Shown piece after piece: positions 1-8,608 of a stretch of DNA of 64,000 nt. The stretch is from Micromonospora sp. WMMD812. Lineage in GTDB: Bacteria; Actinomycetota; Actinomycetes; Mycobacteriales; Micromonosporaceae. The stretch covers positions 6,788,501-6,852,500 of the forward strand of contig NZ_CP114904.1 in assembly GCF_027497215.1 (NCBI RefSeq), read 5' to 3'. The translations under genes were made by a program, and so were the position numbers. The notes under the pieces are model-generated. The model was given only the letters and a program-made list of their open reading frames with translations, had not been told where the DNA came from and ran no database searches. The number at the start of each line of letters is the position of its first letter. Positions within the stretch are counted from its first letter, which is position 1.

Positions 1-335
1 GTGCGGTGAGCGAGGTCGAGCGTCCACCGGTTCAGTGCGGCGGCCATCCCCGGCCGGTGCGGATACGCCAGCGCACTGAACGCCCGCACCCCGAGCCGCC
101 CCAGGTACGCGACCCGCTCGGCGTCGCCCCACCGGTACCGGATCGGCCACTCGGTGCCGACCAGCGGCCCGGCCGCGTCGAAGTACGCCCAGACCCGGCG
201 CAGCAGCCGCGGGGGCAGGAAGTGCACGTGGACGTCGGCCAGGCCGGGCAACCCCAACCCGCGCCAGAAGGCGCGAACACCGGCGTCGCCGTCGGTGAGC
301 CTGTCCGGGCCGGGGAAGGCCGCCCCGGCGGTCAC
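1..335 (-). CDS. Amidohydrolase family protein, N-terminal part only (cut by window start)
   Basis: Read on the minus strand, the first 335 bases encode the start of a metal-dependent amidohydrolase. The translation runs through GLPGLADVHVHFLPPRLLRR, which holds the His-x-His metal-binding motif that opens the TIM barrel of this superfamily, and then WAYFDAAGPLVGTEWPIRYRWG. The rest of the barrel, with its other metal ligands, lies outside the window, so the substrate cannot be named. The GTG at 333-335 is the preferred start; a TTG at 384-386, overlapping the stop of the upstream gene, is the alternative. Neither has a strong ribosome binding site. The gene follows the membrane hydrolase at 383-1192 closely enough to be cotranscribed with it. 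Confidence 0.7.
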   Translation of the reverse strand, partial: MTAGAAFPGPDRLTDGDAGVRAFWRGLGLPGLADVHVHFLPPRLLRRVWAYFDAAGPLVGTEWPIRYRWGDAERVAYLGRLGVRAFSALAYPHRPGMAAALNRWTLDLAHR

Positions 336-382
336 GTCCGGGTCGGACGTGACCGCCGCGGGGTCGGAACCGGGACCGGGTG

Positions 383-1192
383 TCAAATCTCGATGTCGAA
401 CTTCTGCAGCACCGGGCGGGCCACCAGGCCGGCCGCGGCGAGCAGCGCTACGATCGTCAGCGCGGCCCGCAGCACGACCACCTCGGTCTTGCTGCCGGTG
501 CGCAGCGCGATGCTGTTCGGCAACCCGATCATCAACCACATGCGGCGCTTGATCGGGATCGGCCAGAGGATCGGCACCCCGGCTCGGGTGATCATGTCGC
601 CGAGGATGTGCACGAAGCAGCCCACGCCCACGGCGAGCCCGATCATCGGATAGCCCCGGCCGCCAGGGAGATTCGCGAACGTGAACCAGGCGGCCCCGGC
701 CGAGAGCAGCGTGACGACCACCCAGCCGGCCCGCTCGGCCCACTCGTCGAAGAGGCCGCGCAGGGCCAGACCGATCATGAAGAACAGGATGCCGATGACG
801 GCCCACTTGCCGTACGCCGTGCACAGTGCGGTCGTGCCCCAGCCGACGAGCACGGTGAAGGGGATGGTGTGGGTCAGCGTCCGGTGGCCGTTGTTGCGAC
901 GCGGATCCTTGCTGAGCTTGGTGGTGTAGTAGACGCCGAGCGAGATCTTCTCCATCACCTCGGCGATGAACAGGCTGAACACGCCGAACGTGCGGGCGAC
1001 CGTGGCGCCACCCTGGTTGCGGGTCACCTTGCCGGAGAGGTCGAGGTCCGGAAAGAGCGCGCCGCCCGCGCAGACGGCGGTGCCGACCGCGAGCGCGAGC
1101 GGTGACTGGTGGTAGTCCGCGAACTGGTCCAGCGCCCAGGATCCGGCCAACCACACCGCCGCGCCGGACAGCGCGTGCGAGGGTCCCATCAT
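383..1192 (-). CDS. Membrane-bound metal-dependent hydrolase (YdjM/DUF457 family)
   Basis: A 269-residue protein that begins MMGPSHALSGAAVWLAG and carries GGALFPDLDL and NNGHRTLTHT, the His/Asp motifs typical of the YdjM/LexA-binding inner-membrane hydrolase family (DUF457). Several hydrophobic segments indicate an integral membrane protein. The biochemical reaction of this family is poorly known in actinomycetes. AAGGTGAG lies 6 bases before the ATG and supports the start. A TAAAGT box about 45 bases upstream could be the -10 element. The next gene on the same strand is the partial amidohydrolase, so the two may form an operon. Confidence 0.8.
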   Translation of the reverse strand: MMGPSHALSGAAVWLAGSWALDQFADYHQSPLALAVGTAVCAGGALFPDLDLSGKVTRNQGGATVARTFGVFSLFIAEVMEKISLGVYYTTKLSKDPRRNNGHRTLTHTIPFTVLVGWGTTALCTAYGKWAVIGILFFMIGLALRGLFDEWAERAGWVVVTLLSAGAAWFTFANLPGGRGYPMIGLAVGVGCFVHILGDMITRAGVPILWPIPIKRRMWLMIGLPNSIALRTGSKTEVVVLRAALTIVALLAAAGLVARPVLQKFDIEI

Positions 1193-1295
1193 GTTCGGCT
1201 CACCTTCCCCAGGATCTTGAGCGCCAGAGCGAGATCACTTTAGTCAGAGCCGGGGCCGGTGGGGCAATCAGCCGGACGGTCCACTGGGGAGCGTC

Positions 1296-3014
1296 TCAGG
1301 ATTCGGGTGTGAAGCTCTGCCGGATCATTGCGAAGTATGTCGCGTTGACCTGCCAGTCGAACTCCTTTGTCAACCATGAGACGGTGTACGCGCGGTCGGC
1401 GGAGGTGTTCGCCAGCAGCCGTGCGGTGTGCACACGTTCGCCGGCGGCGTTGACCCACCCGCACTCCCACACGGCGCCGCCGTCGAAGATGTCCATCGGG
1501 GAGATGTCCACCTTGTGGTAGCCGGGCAGGGCCCCGTCGTTGGTGAGCCGCCGTTCCTCCGCCCGCCACCAGGCCAGCGGGTCGTTGCGGCGGCCGGTCG
1601 CCTCGACGCTCAGCACCCGGGCGCCGCCGGGCTCGCGGAAGCAGGTGACCGCGTCCTCCGTCCAGTGCAGCCAGGCGACCGGCGCGGCGATGCGGAAGCC
1701 GGTGGGATGGGTGTACCAGGTCCAGCCGGACACCAGGCGGAACCGGGCGCCGGGCGGGGGCGGCACCGACGCCACCGGGCTCGCCGCGGGTGGCGGCGGA
1801 GTCGCGCAGGCGAAGGCCGCCGGCCGGGTGGAGGTGTCCGCGCCACCCGAGCCCGCCTGCGGCGACTCCGCCCGGCTCCGGGCGGCTACCGCCGCGACCG
1901 TGCCCGCGGCGGCGAGCAGCGTCACCGCGAGCGCCATGCCGGCGATCGCGAGCCGTTGGCGCCGCCCGTGGCGTCGCGGGCCGGCCGAGTGCCGGGGCCG
2001 GACCGGGCCGGTCGCCGGATCGTCCGCTCCGCCGGCCACGGCGGTCCCCGGGGTGTCCACCGACCGCGCGGCGTCCGCGGTGCGCGCCGGCTCGGGTGGT
2101 GTGCCCGCGCCGTGTGCCGTGCCGGGCTCCGGAGCCCGTGCGGGCTGCGCCGCGGGTGCGGGGTGCGGAGCCCCGGCGTGGCGCGGCGGGTCGGATGTTG
2201 GGGGGCCGGTCGCGGCGCTCAGCAGCGGCTCGGCCTCGGCGGCGGTGAGCCGCCGCCACGGGTCGCGCTGCAGCAGGCCGGTGAGCACCGGGCGGAGCGC
2301 GCCGGCCCGGCGCATCGGGTCCGGTAGTTCGGTGGCCAGCGCGGTCAGCGTCGCCATCGCGTTGGACCGGGCGTACGGGGCCTGCCCCTCCACCGCCGCG
2401 TAGAGGGTGGCGCCGAGCGACCAGAGGTCGGTACGCACGTCGGAGACGCCGTCGCGGGCGCGCTCCGGCGCGACGAACTGCGGTGACCCGAGCACCATTC
2501 CCGGCCCGGTCATCGCGCCGTCCCCGCCGGCGAAGGTGGCCAGCCCGAAGTCGGTCAGCACCACCCGCCCGTCGGGGGAGATCAGCACGTTGTGCGGTTT
2601 GACGTCGCGGTGCAGCACACCGGCGGTGTGCGCGGCGCGCAGTGCGGCGAGCACGGCCAGCCCGATCCGGGCGGTCCGGCATGGACTCAGCGGGCCCTCG
2701 GTGGCCAGGATCTGCTGCACCGAGCGGGACTCGACGTACTCCATCACGATCCATGGGCTGTCCCGGTCGTGCACGACGTCGTAGATGCGGACCACGTTCG
2801 GGTGGTTGAGCCGAGCGGCCGTCCGCGCCTCGCGCAGGGTGCGCAGCCGCAGGTCGTCGCGCTCGGCCTCGGCGAGCCAGCCGGGAAGCACGACCTCCTT
2901 GACCGCGACGTCGCGGTGGAGCATCTCGTCGCGGGCCAGCCACACCCGGCCCATGCCGCCGGTGCCGACCAGGTCGAGCAGCCGGTACCGGCCTGCGATC
3001 AGCAGCTGCCGCAC
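1296..3014 (-). CDS. PknB-type serine/threonine protein kinase with extracytoplasmic domain (paralogue 1)
   Basis: A 572-residue transmembrane eukaryotic-type kinase. The catalytic domain fills about residues 8-265: glycine loop VGTGGMGRVW, invariant Lys39 in VAVKEV, HRDVKPHN around residues 135-142, DFG at about 155, and the activation segment ending GSPQFVAPER. A Pro/Ala-rich juxtamembrane linker follows, then one membrane segment (IAGMALAVTLLAAAGTVAAV) and about 200 residues outside the membrane. The outer part has no PASTA repeats. It matches the outer part of the neighbouring kinase in spacing and key residues (GFR.A.P..W, CF..P, ALPGYH, VWE..W). GAGGGGGAAC lies about 7 bases before the GTG start. 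It is 74 bases downstream of its paralogue and probably cotranscribed; the two look like a tandem duplication. Confidence 0.9.
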   Translation of the reverse strand: MRQLLIAGRYRLLDLVGTGGMGRVWLARDEMLHRDVAVKEVVLPGWLAEAERDDLRLRTLREARTAARLNHPNVVRIYDVVHDRDSPWIVMEYVESRSVQQILATEGPLSPCRTARIGLAVLAALRAAHTAGVLHRDVKPHNVLISPDGRVVLTDFGLATFAGGDGAMTGPGMVLGSPQFVAPERARDGVSDVRTDLWSLGATLYAAVEGQAPYARSNAMATLTALATELPDPMRRAGALRPVLTGLLQRDPWRRLTAAEAEPLLSAATGPPTSDPPRHAGAPHPAPAAQPARAPEPGTAHGAGTPPEPARTADAARSVDTPGTAVAGGADDPATGPVRPRHSAGPRRHGRRQRLAIAGMALAVTLLAAAGTVAAVAARSRAESPQAGSGGADTSTRPAAFACATPPPPAASPVASVPPPPGARFRLVSGWTWYTHPTGFRIAAPVAWLHWTEDAVTCFREPGGARVLSVEATGRRNDPLAWWRAEERRLTNDGALPGYHKVDISPMDIFDGGAVWECGWVNAAGERVHTARLLANTSADRAYTVSWLTKEFDWQVNATYFAMIRQSFTPES

Positions 3015-3088
3015 AAACGCGTTCCCCCTCGGTCACCCCCGGTTACACGATAGCCACCACGCTCGGTTTTCTCATCCGCCGTGGACGG

Positions 3089-5035
3089 TCAGTGTGGGCG
3101 GAAGCTGGCGCGCACCGTCGACCAGTCCGCCGCGGCGGCCGTCCAGTCCGGATCGGTGGTGATCCATCCGAGCGTCCACCGGCCGGCGCCGGACGGTGAG
3201 CCCGGCACGCGGAGTTCGGCGCGGATCCGGGCGCCGTACGGGGCGTCCCACTGGAGTTCCCACACGGTGTCGCCGTCGGCCGGCCCGAGCCGGACCTCGT
3301 GGTAGCCCGGCAGCGCGGCCGCGTCGGCCGCCCGGTCGTACACCCCCCGCAGCCGGCCGAGCGGGTCGCCGGAGTCGGGCCCGGCGACGCTGAGCGCCCG
3401 GCCGGTCGCCGGGTCCTGGAAACAGGCGACGCCGCCCTCCCGGGAGTAGCGCCACCCCGCCGGCAGGGCCAGCCGGAATCCGCCGGCGTCGGTGTGCCAG
3501 GCCCAGCCGCCGGGCGGGCGGAACCGCTCCCCGGGCGCCGGGGTGCCGGACGGCACCGGCTGGCCCACGGCGTCCGGGCGGACGCACGGGAACGGCGGTG
3601 GGGGGACGCCGTGACCGCCGGGTGGCGGCGGCCCGTCCGGTCCGGGGCCACCGGGTCCGCCGGGTCCGTTGGGCGGATGCCCCCAGGTCCGGTCGTCGGG
3701 AGGTCGGTCCGTGCTCCGTCCCGCCGTGTCCGGTCCCTTCCGGCCGTCGTCGGTCACCGCCAGCGCGGTGCCCACCCCGGCCGCGGCGGCGACCAGCAAC
3801 GCGGTGGCGACCAGCGCCGCGCGACGCAGCACCCGGCGGTCGCGCGGCCGGCGGGACACCGGTCGGAGACCGCCGGCCGGCGGGGGTGCCGGCTCGTCGA
3901 CCGGACCCGGCGCCGCGTTCTCGGCCGGTCCGGGCGCCGCCGGCCGTCCGGGCGTCTCGGGAGGGCCCGCCGGCTCGCCGGGACGACGCCGGCCCGACGC
4001 GGGGTTCCCCACCCGCGCCGTGACGCCGGCCGCCGCTGGGCCGAGCGCGTCGGGGGTGGCCGCCGGGTCTCCGGTCGACCCGGTCGCCGCCCGGGGGCCG
4101 GAGGTGTCGAGAGGATCGGTCGGGTCGCCGTCGACGGCGCCGCTGCCGGACACGGAACCGGCCGCGTCCGTGGTCGGCGCGTCGTGGTCGGGACGGACCG
4201 GCGCCGGGCCGTCGCCCGGGTCGTGGGCCGCGGCGGCGGTCAACCGGCGTCCGGCCTCCTCGTGGTCGATCCGGTCGCCCGGGTCGCGGCGCAGCAGCCC
4301 GACCAGCACCGGCGCCAGCGGCCCGGCGTGCGGGGCCGGATCTGGTGGAGCGGTGGCCAGCGCGGTGAGCGTGGCCATCGCGGTGCTGCGGGCGTACGGG
4401 GAGCGGCCCTCGACCGCGGCGTGCAGGGTGGCGCCGAGCGACCAGAGGTCGGCCTCGACACTGGACACGCCCTCCGCGGCGCGTTCCGGGGCGACGTACT
4501 GCGGGGAGCCGAGCACCATGCCGGGCCGGGTCATCGCCCCGTCGCCGCCGTCGAAGACGGCCAGCCCGAAGTCGGTGAGCATCACCCGCCCGTCGTGCGC
4601 CACGAGCACGTTCTGCGGCTTGACGTCGCGGTGCAGCACCCCCGCGGCGTGCGCGGCGCGCAGCGCGGCGAGCAGGGCCAGCCCGACCCGGGCCGCCCGG
4701 CGCGGCGCGAGCGGCCCCTCGCGGTCCAGCACGTCCTGCAACGTGTGGGACGGGACGTACTCCATGACGATCCACGGCTCGTCGTCGACCTGGACCACGT
4801 CGTAGAGCCGGACCACGTTGGGGTGGTTGAGCCGGGCGGCGGTGCGCGCCTCCCGCAGGGTGCGCGAGCGCAGCTCGGCCCGCTCGTCGTCGGCCAGCCA
4901 GGTGGGCGGCACGATCTGCTTGACGGCGACCTCGCGGTGCAGCATCTCGTCGCGGGCTCGCCACACCCGGCCCATGCCCCCGCGGCCCACCAGGTCGAGC
5001 AGCCGGTAACGGCTGGCGATCAGCACCTGCCGCAC
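3089..5035 (-). CDS. PknB-type serine/threonine protein kinase with extracytoplasmic domain (paralogue 2)
   Basis: A 648-residue kinase nearly collinear with the downstream gene: VGRGGMGRVW loop, Lys in VAVKQI, HRDVKPQN, DFG in LTDFGLAVF, and GSPQYVAPER. A long Pro/Gly-rich linker leads to a membrane segment (LVATALLVAAAAGVGTALAV), a low-complexity Gly/Pro stretch, and an outer domain sharing the GGFRLALPAGW, CF.DP, ALPGYH and VWELQW landmarks of its paralogue. The GTG at 5035 is preferred because it aligns with the paralogue's start (RQVLIASRYR against RQLLIAGRYR); an upstream GTG at 5062 would add nine residues. The kinase domains are closer to each other than the outer domains, as expected if the sensors have diverged after duplication. 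Confidence 0.9.
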   Translation of the reverse strand: MRQVLIASRYRLLDLVGRGGMGRVWRARDEMLHREVAVKQIVPPTWLADDERAELRSRTLREARTAARLNHPNVVRLYDVVQVDDEPWIVMEYVPSHTLQDVLDREGPLAPRRAARVGLALLAALRAAHAAGVLHRDVKPQNVLVAHDGRVMLTDFGLAVFDGGDGAMTRPGMVLGSPQYVAPERAAEGVSSVEADLWSLGATLHAAVEGRSPYARSTAMATLTALATAPPDPAPHAGPLAPVLVGLLRRDPGDRIDHEEAGRRLTAAAAHDPGDGPAPVRPDHDAPTTDAAGSVSGSGAVDGDPTDPLDTSGPRAATGSTGDPAATPDALGPAAAGVTARVGNPASGRRRPGEPAGPPETPGRPAAPGPAENAAPGPVDEPAPPPAGGLRPVSRRPRDRRVLRRAALVATALLVAAAAGVGTALAVTDDGRKGPDTAGRSTDRPPDDRTWGHPPNGPGGPGGPGPDGPPPPGGHGVPPPPFPCVRPDAVGQPVPSGTPAPGERFRPPGGWAWHTDAGGFRLALPAGWRYSREGGVACFQDPATGRALSVAGPDSGDPLGRLRGVYDRAADAAALPGYHEVRLGPADGDTVWELQWDAPYGARIRAELRVPGSPSGAGRWTLGWITTDPDWTAAAADWSTVRASFRPH

Positions 5036-5107
5036 CCTCCTCGGCCTCTGTCCGACATACACCTTAGGCCAGCGGATCGGGAGCGACCTATCGGTCGTAC
5101 GCCTCGC

Positions 5108-6439
5108 TCAGCAGGCCGCACCGCCAGTGGCGAGCAGGTTTCCCTCCGGAATGGTGATGGCCGAACGGCCACCGGCCATCCGGTCGGCGGCGCGGCGGGC
5201 CTGCAGCGGCCCGTGCTCGCGGCGGGCGGCGGCGTAGCACGCGGCGGTGCGGGCCGCGATGGTGGCCCAGCCGTACCGCTGGCCGACCATGGTCCGCGCG
5301 CGGCGGGCGACCCGCCGGGCGAAGACCTCGTCGCCCAGGAGGTGGTCGACCGCCTCGCCGAGGGCTCCGGGGTCGCTGTGCGGGAAGGTCACGCCGGTCA
5401 CGCCGGGCTCGACGATCTCGGCCAGGCCGCCGGTGCGAGCCACCGCCAGCGGCGCGCCGGCGGCCGCCGCCTCCAGCGCGACCATGCCGAACGGCTCGTA
5501 GAGGCTGGGCACCACGGTCGCGTCGGTGGCGCCGAGCATCGCGGGCAGGTGGGTGGTGTCCAGGAATCCGGTGAACCGTACGGTCGATTCGAGGGCGAGC
5601 CGGCGGGCCTCCTCCTCCAACTCGCCCCGGTACGGGCCGTCCCCGGCGATCACCACGCGCAGCCGCGGGTGCCGCTGCCGCAGGTACGGCACGGCGTGCA
5701 CGAGGTGCTGGACGCCCTTCTCGTAGACGAGCCGGCCGGCGTACCCGACCAGCGGGCCGTCCCCGGCGAACCGGGCGCGGGCGGCGGCGACCGCGCGCGG
5801 GCGGGCTCGCCACGCCCGGTCGTCGACCCCGTTCGGCACCACGTCGACCAGCCCGGCCGGCAGGTCGAAGAGCGTGGTGACCTGCTCGCGCATGTACCCG
5901 GAGCAGGTGATGACCCGGGCCGAGGAGTTGCTGAGCCAGTGTTCGACGCCGTGGATGGTGCGGTTCATCTCCTCGGGCAGCCAGCCCTGGTGTCGGCCGG
6001 CTTCGGTGGCGTGGATGGTGGTGACCAGGGGCAGGTCGAGGTGCTCGCGCAGGGTGACCGCGGTGTGGGCGACGAGCCAGTCGTGGGCGTGGATGACGTC
6101 GTAGTCGGCGGTTTCGGTGGCGCGGAGGGCGGCGCGGGTGAGGGTGTGGTTGAAGGCCATGGTCCAGGCCAGGAGGCTGTTGGTGGCCAGGGGGAAGGTG
6201 ACGGGGTCTTCGGCGGCGCGGATGATGCGGACGCCGTCGGCGTACTCCTCGAGGGGTGCGCCGTCGGCGTGGCGGGTGACCACGGTGACCTCGTGGCCGG
6301 CGGTTGCCAGGGCGACCGACAGGGCGTGGACGTGGCGCCCGAGGCCGCCGACGAGCACCGGCGGGTACTCCCACGAGAGGATGAGCACCCGCTGATGCCG
6401 GGCGGGGAGGATGTCGATCACGTCGGCGTCAGGTGACAT
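5108..6439 (-). CDS. GT4-family glycosyltransferase (glycogen synthase-like)
   Basis: A 443-residue GT-B glycosyltransferase. The N-terminal fold opens VLILSWEYPPVLVGGLGRHV, the donor/acceptor loop of glycogen-synthase-like GT4 enzymes, and includes DVIHAHDWL. The C-terminal fold has VGYAGRLVYEKGVQHL and the EX7E motif in PSLYEPFGMVALEAAAAGAP. It should transfer a hexosyl group from a nucleotide sugar to a glucan or glycoside in the cytoplasm; the acceptor cannot be read from the sequence. AAGGGG lies a few bases before the ATG. It sits downstream of a debranching-type glucosidase on the same strand with a 138-base gap, next to a divergent MGH1-like hydrolase. Together they suggest synthesis and trimming of one alpha-glucan or glucoside. 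Confidence 0.88.
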   Translation of the reverse strand: MSPDADVIDILPARHQRVLILSWEYPPVLVGGLGRHVHALSVALATAGHEVTVVTRHADGAPLEEYADGVRIIRAAEDPVTFPLATNSLLAWTMAFNHTLTRAALRATETADYDVIHAHDWLVAHTAVTLREHLDLPLVTTIHATEAGRHQGWLPEEMNRTIHGVEHWLSNSSARVITCSGYMREQVTTLFDLPAGLVDVVPNGVDDRAWRARPRAVAAARARFAGDGPLVGYAGRLVYEKGVQHLVHAVPYLRQRHPRLRVVIAGDGPYRGELEEEARRLALESTVRFTGFLDTTHLPAMLGATDATVVPSLYEPFGMVALEAAAAGAPLAVARTGGLAEIVEPGVTGVTFPHSDPGALGEAVDHLLGDEVFARRVARRARTMVGQRYGWATIAARTAACYAAARREHGPLQARRAADRMAGGRSAITIPEGNLLATGGAAC

Positions 6440-6568
6440 GCGGCCCCCTTGGAGTTGTCTCCGGGCGCGCGTCGACCGACACCCTCGCTGGTGTCCGTCG
6501 TCGCGGCTGGAACGGGGCCTATCCTGCCGCGACCTGGATAACCAGCGGAGACACCGCCGTTGCGGTCG

Positions 6569-6580
6569 TGTAAAGCGCTA
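6569..6580. promoter_or_regulatory. Possible LacI-type half-operator before the GT4 gene
   Basis: TGTAAAGCGCTA lies at the stop codon of the glucosidase and upstream of the GT4 start. It contains the AGCGCT core common to LacI-family operators, but the two halves match poorly. It is a weak candidate. Confidence 0.2.
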
Positions 6581-8521
6581 CCGGCGGGCCCGGTGCGCCC
6601 GCAGCACCTCGGCGACCGACCACGCCTGGAACGGGCAGCCGGTCGCACCGTGCGGCGGCAGGCCGTCGGCCGTCTCGCTGACCGAACCCAACCCGTACTC
6701 GGCCAGATGGGCCTCGAGGCCGACGAACGCCTCGTCGACCGGGACCTTGGCGCGCCGGCAGGCGTCCACGTACGGCCCGAACAGCCACGGCCAGACGGTG
6801 CCCTGGTGGTACCCGCCGTCCCGCTCGGCCGGACCGCCCCGGTGGCGGCCGACGAACTCCGGGGCGTCCGGGGCGAGGCTGCGCGGGCCGAGCGGGGTGA
6901 GCAGCGCCGCGGAGATCCGGCGCAGGGTCGGCTCGTCCGGCTCCAGCGGTGCGTACGGCAGGGACCAGGCGAGCAGCTGGTTCGGCCGCAGCGAGTCGTC
7001 GTCGTGGTGGGCGGACCCGCCCAGCGGGTACGCGGGCGCCGGCGCGTCCACCACGTCGTGCAGCCAGCCGACCGGGGCGGGAAAGCGCTGCCGGAACGAG
7101 GCGCTGGCCTGTTCGTGCCGCCGCCACAGCCCGGCGGCGTCCTGTCCGGTCAGCTCGGTCAGCTCGGCCACGGCGGCCAGCCCGTTGACCCAGAGCGCGT
7201 TGACCTCCACCGGCTTGCCGGTGCGCGGGGTGACCGGCACCCCGTACACCCGGGCGTCCATCCAGGTCAGCGCGGTCTCCGGCGCGCCCTGGGTGAGCAG
7301 CCCGTCGGCCGGGTCGACCCCGATGCCGTACCGGGTGCCGGCCACGTGCGCGTCGACCACCGCGCGCAGCGCCGGCAGCAGCTCGTCGCCGAGGTCGGTG
7401 TCCCCGGTGACGGTGACGTGCCGGCTCACCGCGTGCAGGAACCACAGGGTGCCGTCGACGGTGTTGTACTCCACCCGGCCGGTGTCGGCGGTGTTCGCGA
7501 GCATCCCCTGCGACAGCGTCGCCGCGTACGAGCGCAGCAGCGCCCGCCCCAGCTCGGCGCGGTTGGTGCAGAGGAAGAGCCCCTCGTACGAGGTCATCGT
7601 GTCCCGCGACCAGGCGCCGAACCACGGGTAGCCGGCGACCACCTCGGCGGGCGCGTCGTCGGTGCGGACCACGAACGCGTCGGCGGCCAGGGCGAGGGTC
7701 GCCTCTACGTCGTCGGCGGGCTTCGCCGCGGCCACGACCTCCCGGTTGCGCCGCCGGGCCAGGGCCACGATCTCGGTTGCCGGCGGCGGCTCCGGTGCCG
7801 GGTCGTGCTTCCAGGCCAGCACCGAGAGGGTGTCGCCGGGCCGCTCCAGCGCGCCGGAGAACCGGCCCGCGTACCAGAGGTCCTCGTTCGGGTGCAGCCC
7901 GCGGGCCGCCTCCTCGCGGTGGTGCACGCCGAGCCACCACTGGCCGGTCGGGGTCCAGTCCGGGCCGGCGAGCCGGAACGCGCCCTCCACGACGGCGCCG
8001 CCGTCGACCGGCTCCACCCGGGGGGTCGGGCCGTCGGCCCGGCGCTCGCCGTGCGCGTCCCGCCAGGTGCAGGCCGCCGAGAGGTCGAGCCGCACCGGGC
8101 CGCCGGAGACCAGTCGGTGCACCACCGCCACGCAGGACCGGCCGTGGAGCATGGCCACTTCCCGCTCGATCACCACGTCACCGATCCGCCACCGCCACCG
8201 GGGCACCCCGTCGACGAGCGCGAACTGCTCCAGCAGCTCGAATCCGCGCGGGTCGACGTCACCGGAGGACCACTCGTGCGCGCCGAGGCGCACCTGCGCG
8301 CCGGAGGGGAGCCGCACGGCCGGGTCGAGGCTGACCAGTCCCACCCATCGGGACGCGGGCGTGTCACCGGCGACCACCAGCAGGCCGTGGTAGCGCCGGG
8401 TCCGCAGGCCGCTGACCGTGCCCATGGCGTAGCCGCCGAGGCCGTCGGTGACCAGCCACTCCCGGGTCGCGCCGCCGCTGAGCCGCGTGCAGACCTGGGG
8501 GCCGAAGCGAATATTGATCAA
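6578..8521 (-). CDS. Amylo-alpha-1,6-glucosidase / glycogen debranching-type enzyme
   Basis: A 647-residue protein with the layout of bacterial debranching glucosidases: an N-terminal beta-sandwich beginning around REWLVTDGLGGYAMGTVSGL (residues 16-35), and a C-terminal (alpha/alpha)6 barrel with GYPWFGAWSRDTMTSYEG, NTVDGTLWF and DGGYHQGTVWPWLFGPY. The expected reaction is hydrolysis of alpha-1,6 branch points in glycogen-like glucans. The start is a TTG at 8519-8521, chosen because GGAGG lies 4-5 bases before it and because the reading frame continues far upstream only as meaningless antisense of the divergent gene. It is transcribed away from the MGH1-like gene and is followed by the GT4 gene. 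A second, unrelated-looking debranching protein is encoded at 51.6 kb. Confidence 0.87.
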   Translation of the reverse strand: MINIRFGPQVCTRLSGGATREWLVTDGLGGYAMGTVSGLRTRRYHGLLVVAGDTPASRWVGLVSLDPAVRLPSGAQVRLGAHEWSSGDVDPRGFELLEQFALVDGVPRWRWRIGDVVIEREVAMLHGRSCVAVVHRLVSGGPVRLDLSAACTWRDAHGERRADGPTPRVEPVDGGAVVEGAFRLAGPDWTPTGQWWLGVHHREEAARGLHPNEDLWYAGRFSGALERPGDTLSVLAWKHDPAPEPPPATEIVALARRRNREVVAAAKPADDVEATLALAADAFVVRTDDAPAEVVAGYPWFGAWSRDTMTSYEGLFLCTNRAELGRALLRSYAATLSQGMLANTADTGRVEYNTVDGTLWFLHAVSRHVTVTGDTDLGDELLPALRAVVDAHVAGTRYGIGVDPADGLLTQGAPETALTWMDARVYGVPVTPRTGKPVEVNALWVNGLAAVAELTELTGQDAAGLWRRHEQASASFRQRFPAPVGWLHDVVDAPAPAYPLGGSAHHDDDSLRPNQLLAWSLPYAPLEPDEPTLRRISAALLTPLGPRSLAPDAPEFVGRHRGGPAERDGGYHQGTVWPWLFGPYVDACRRAKVPVDEAFVGLEAHLAEYGLGSVSETADGLPPHGATGCPFQAWSVAEVLRAHRARR

Positions 8522-8608
8522 CTTTCCTCCACCACCGGCGGCGTGCCGCACGCCACGACGAGAATGGCTGCTGTGGTCAAGTACCCGACGGGCGTCGAAG
8601 ATGTGCAG

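Noticed and set aside
3299..6436. Plus-strand open frame of 1045 codons
   Set aside because: It lies antisense to the second kinase and the GT4 gene and has the composition of a shadow frame.
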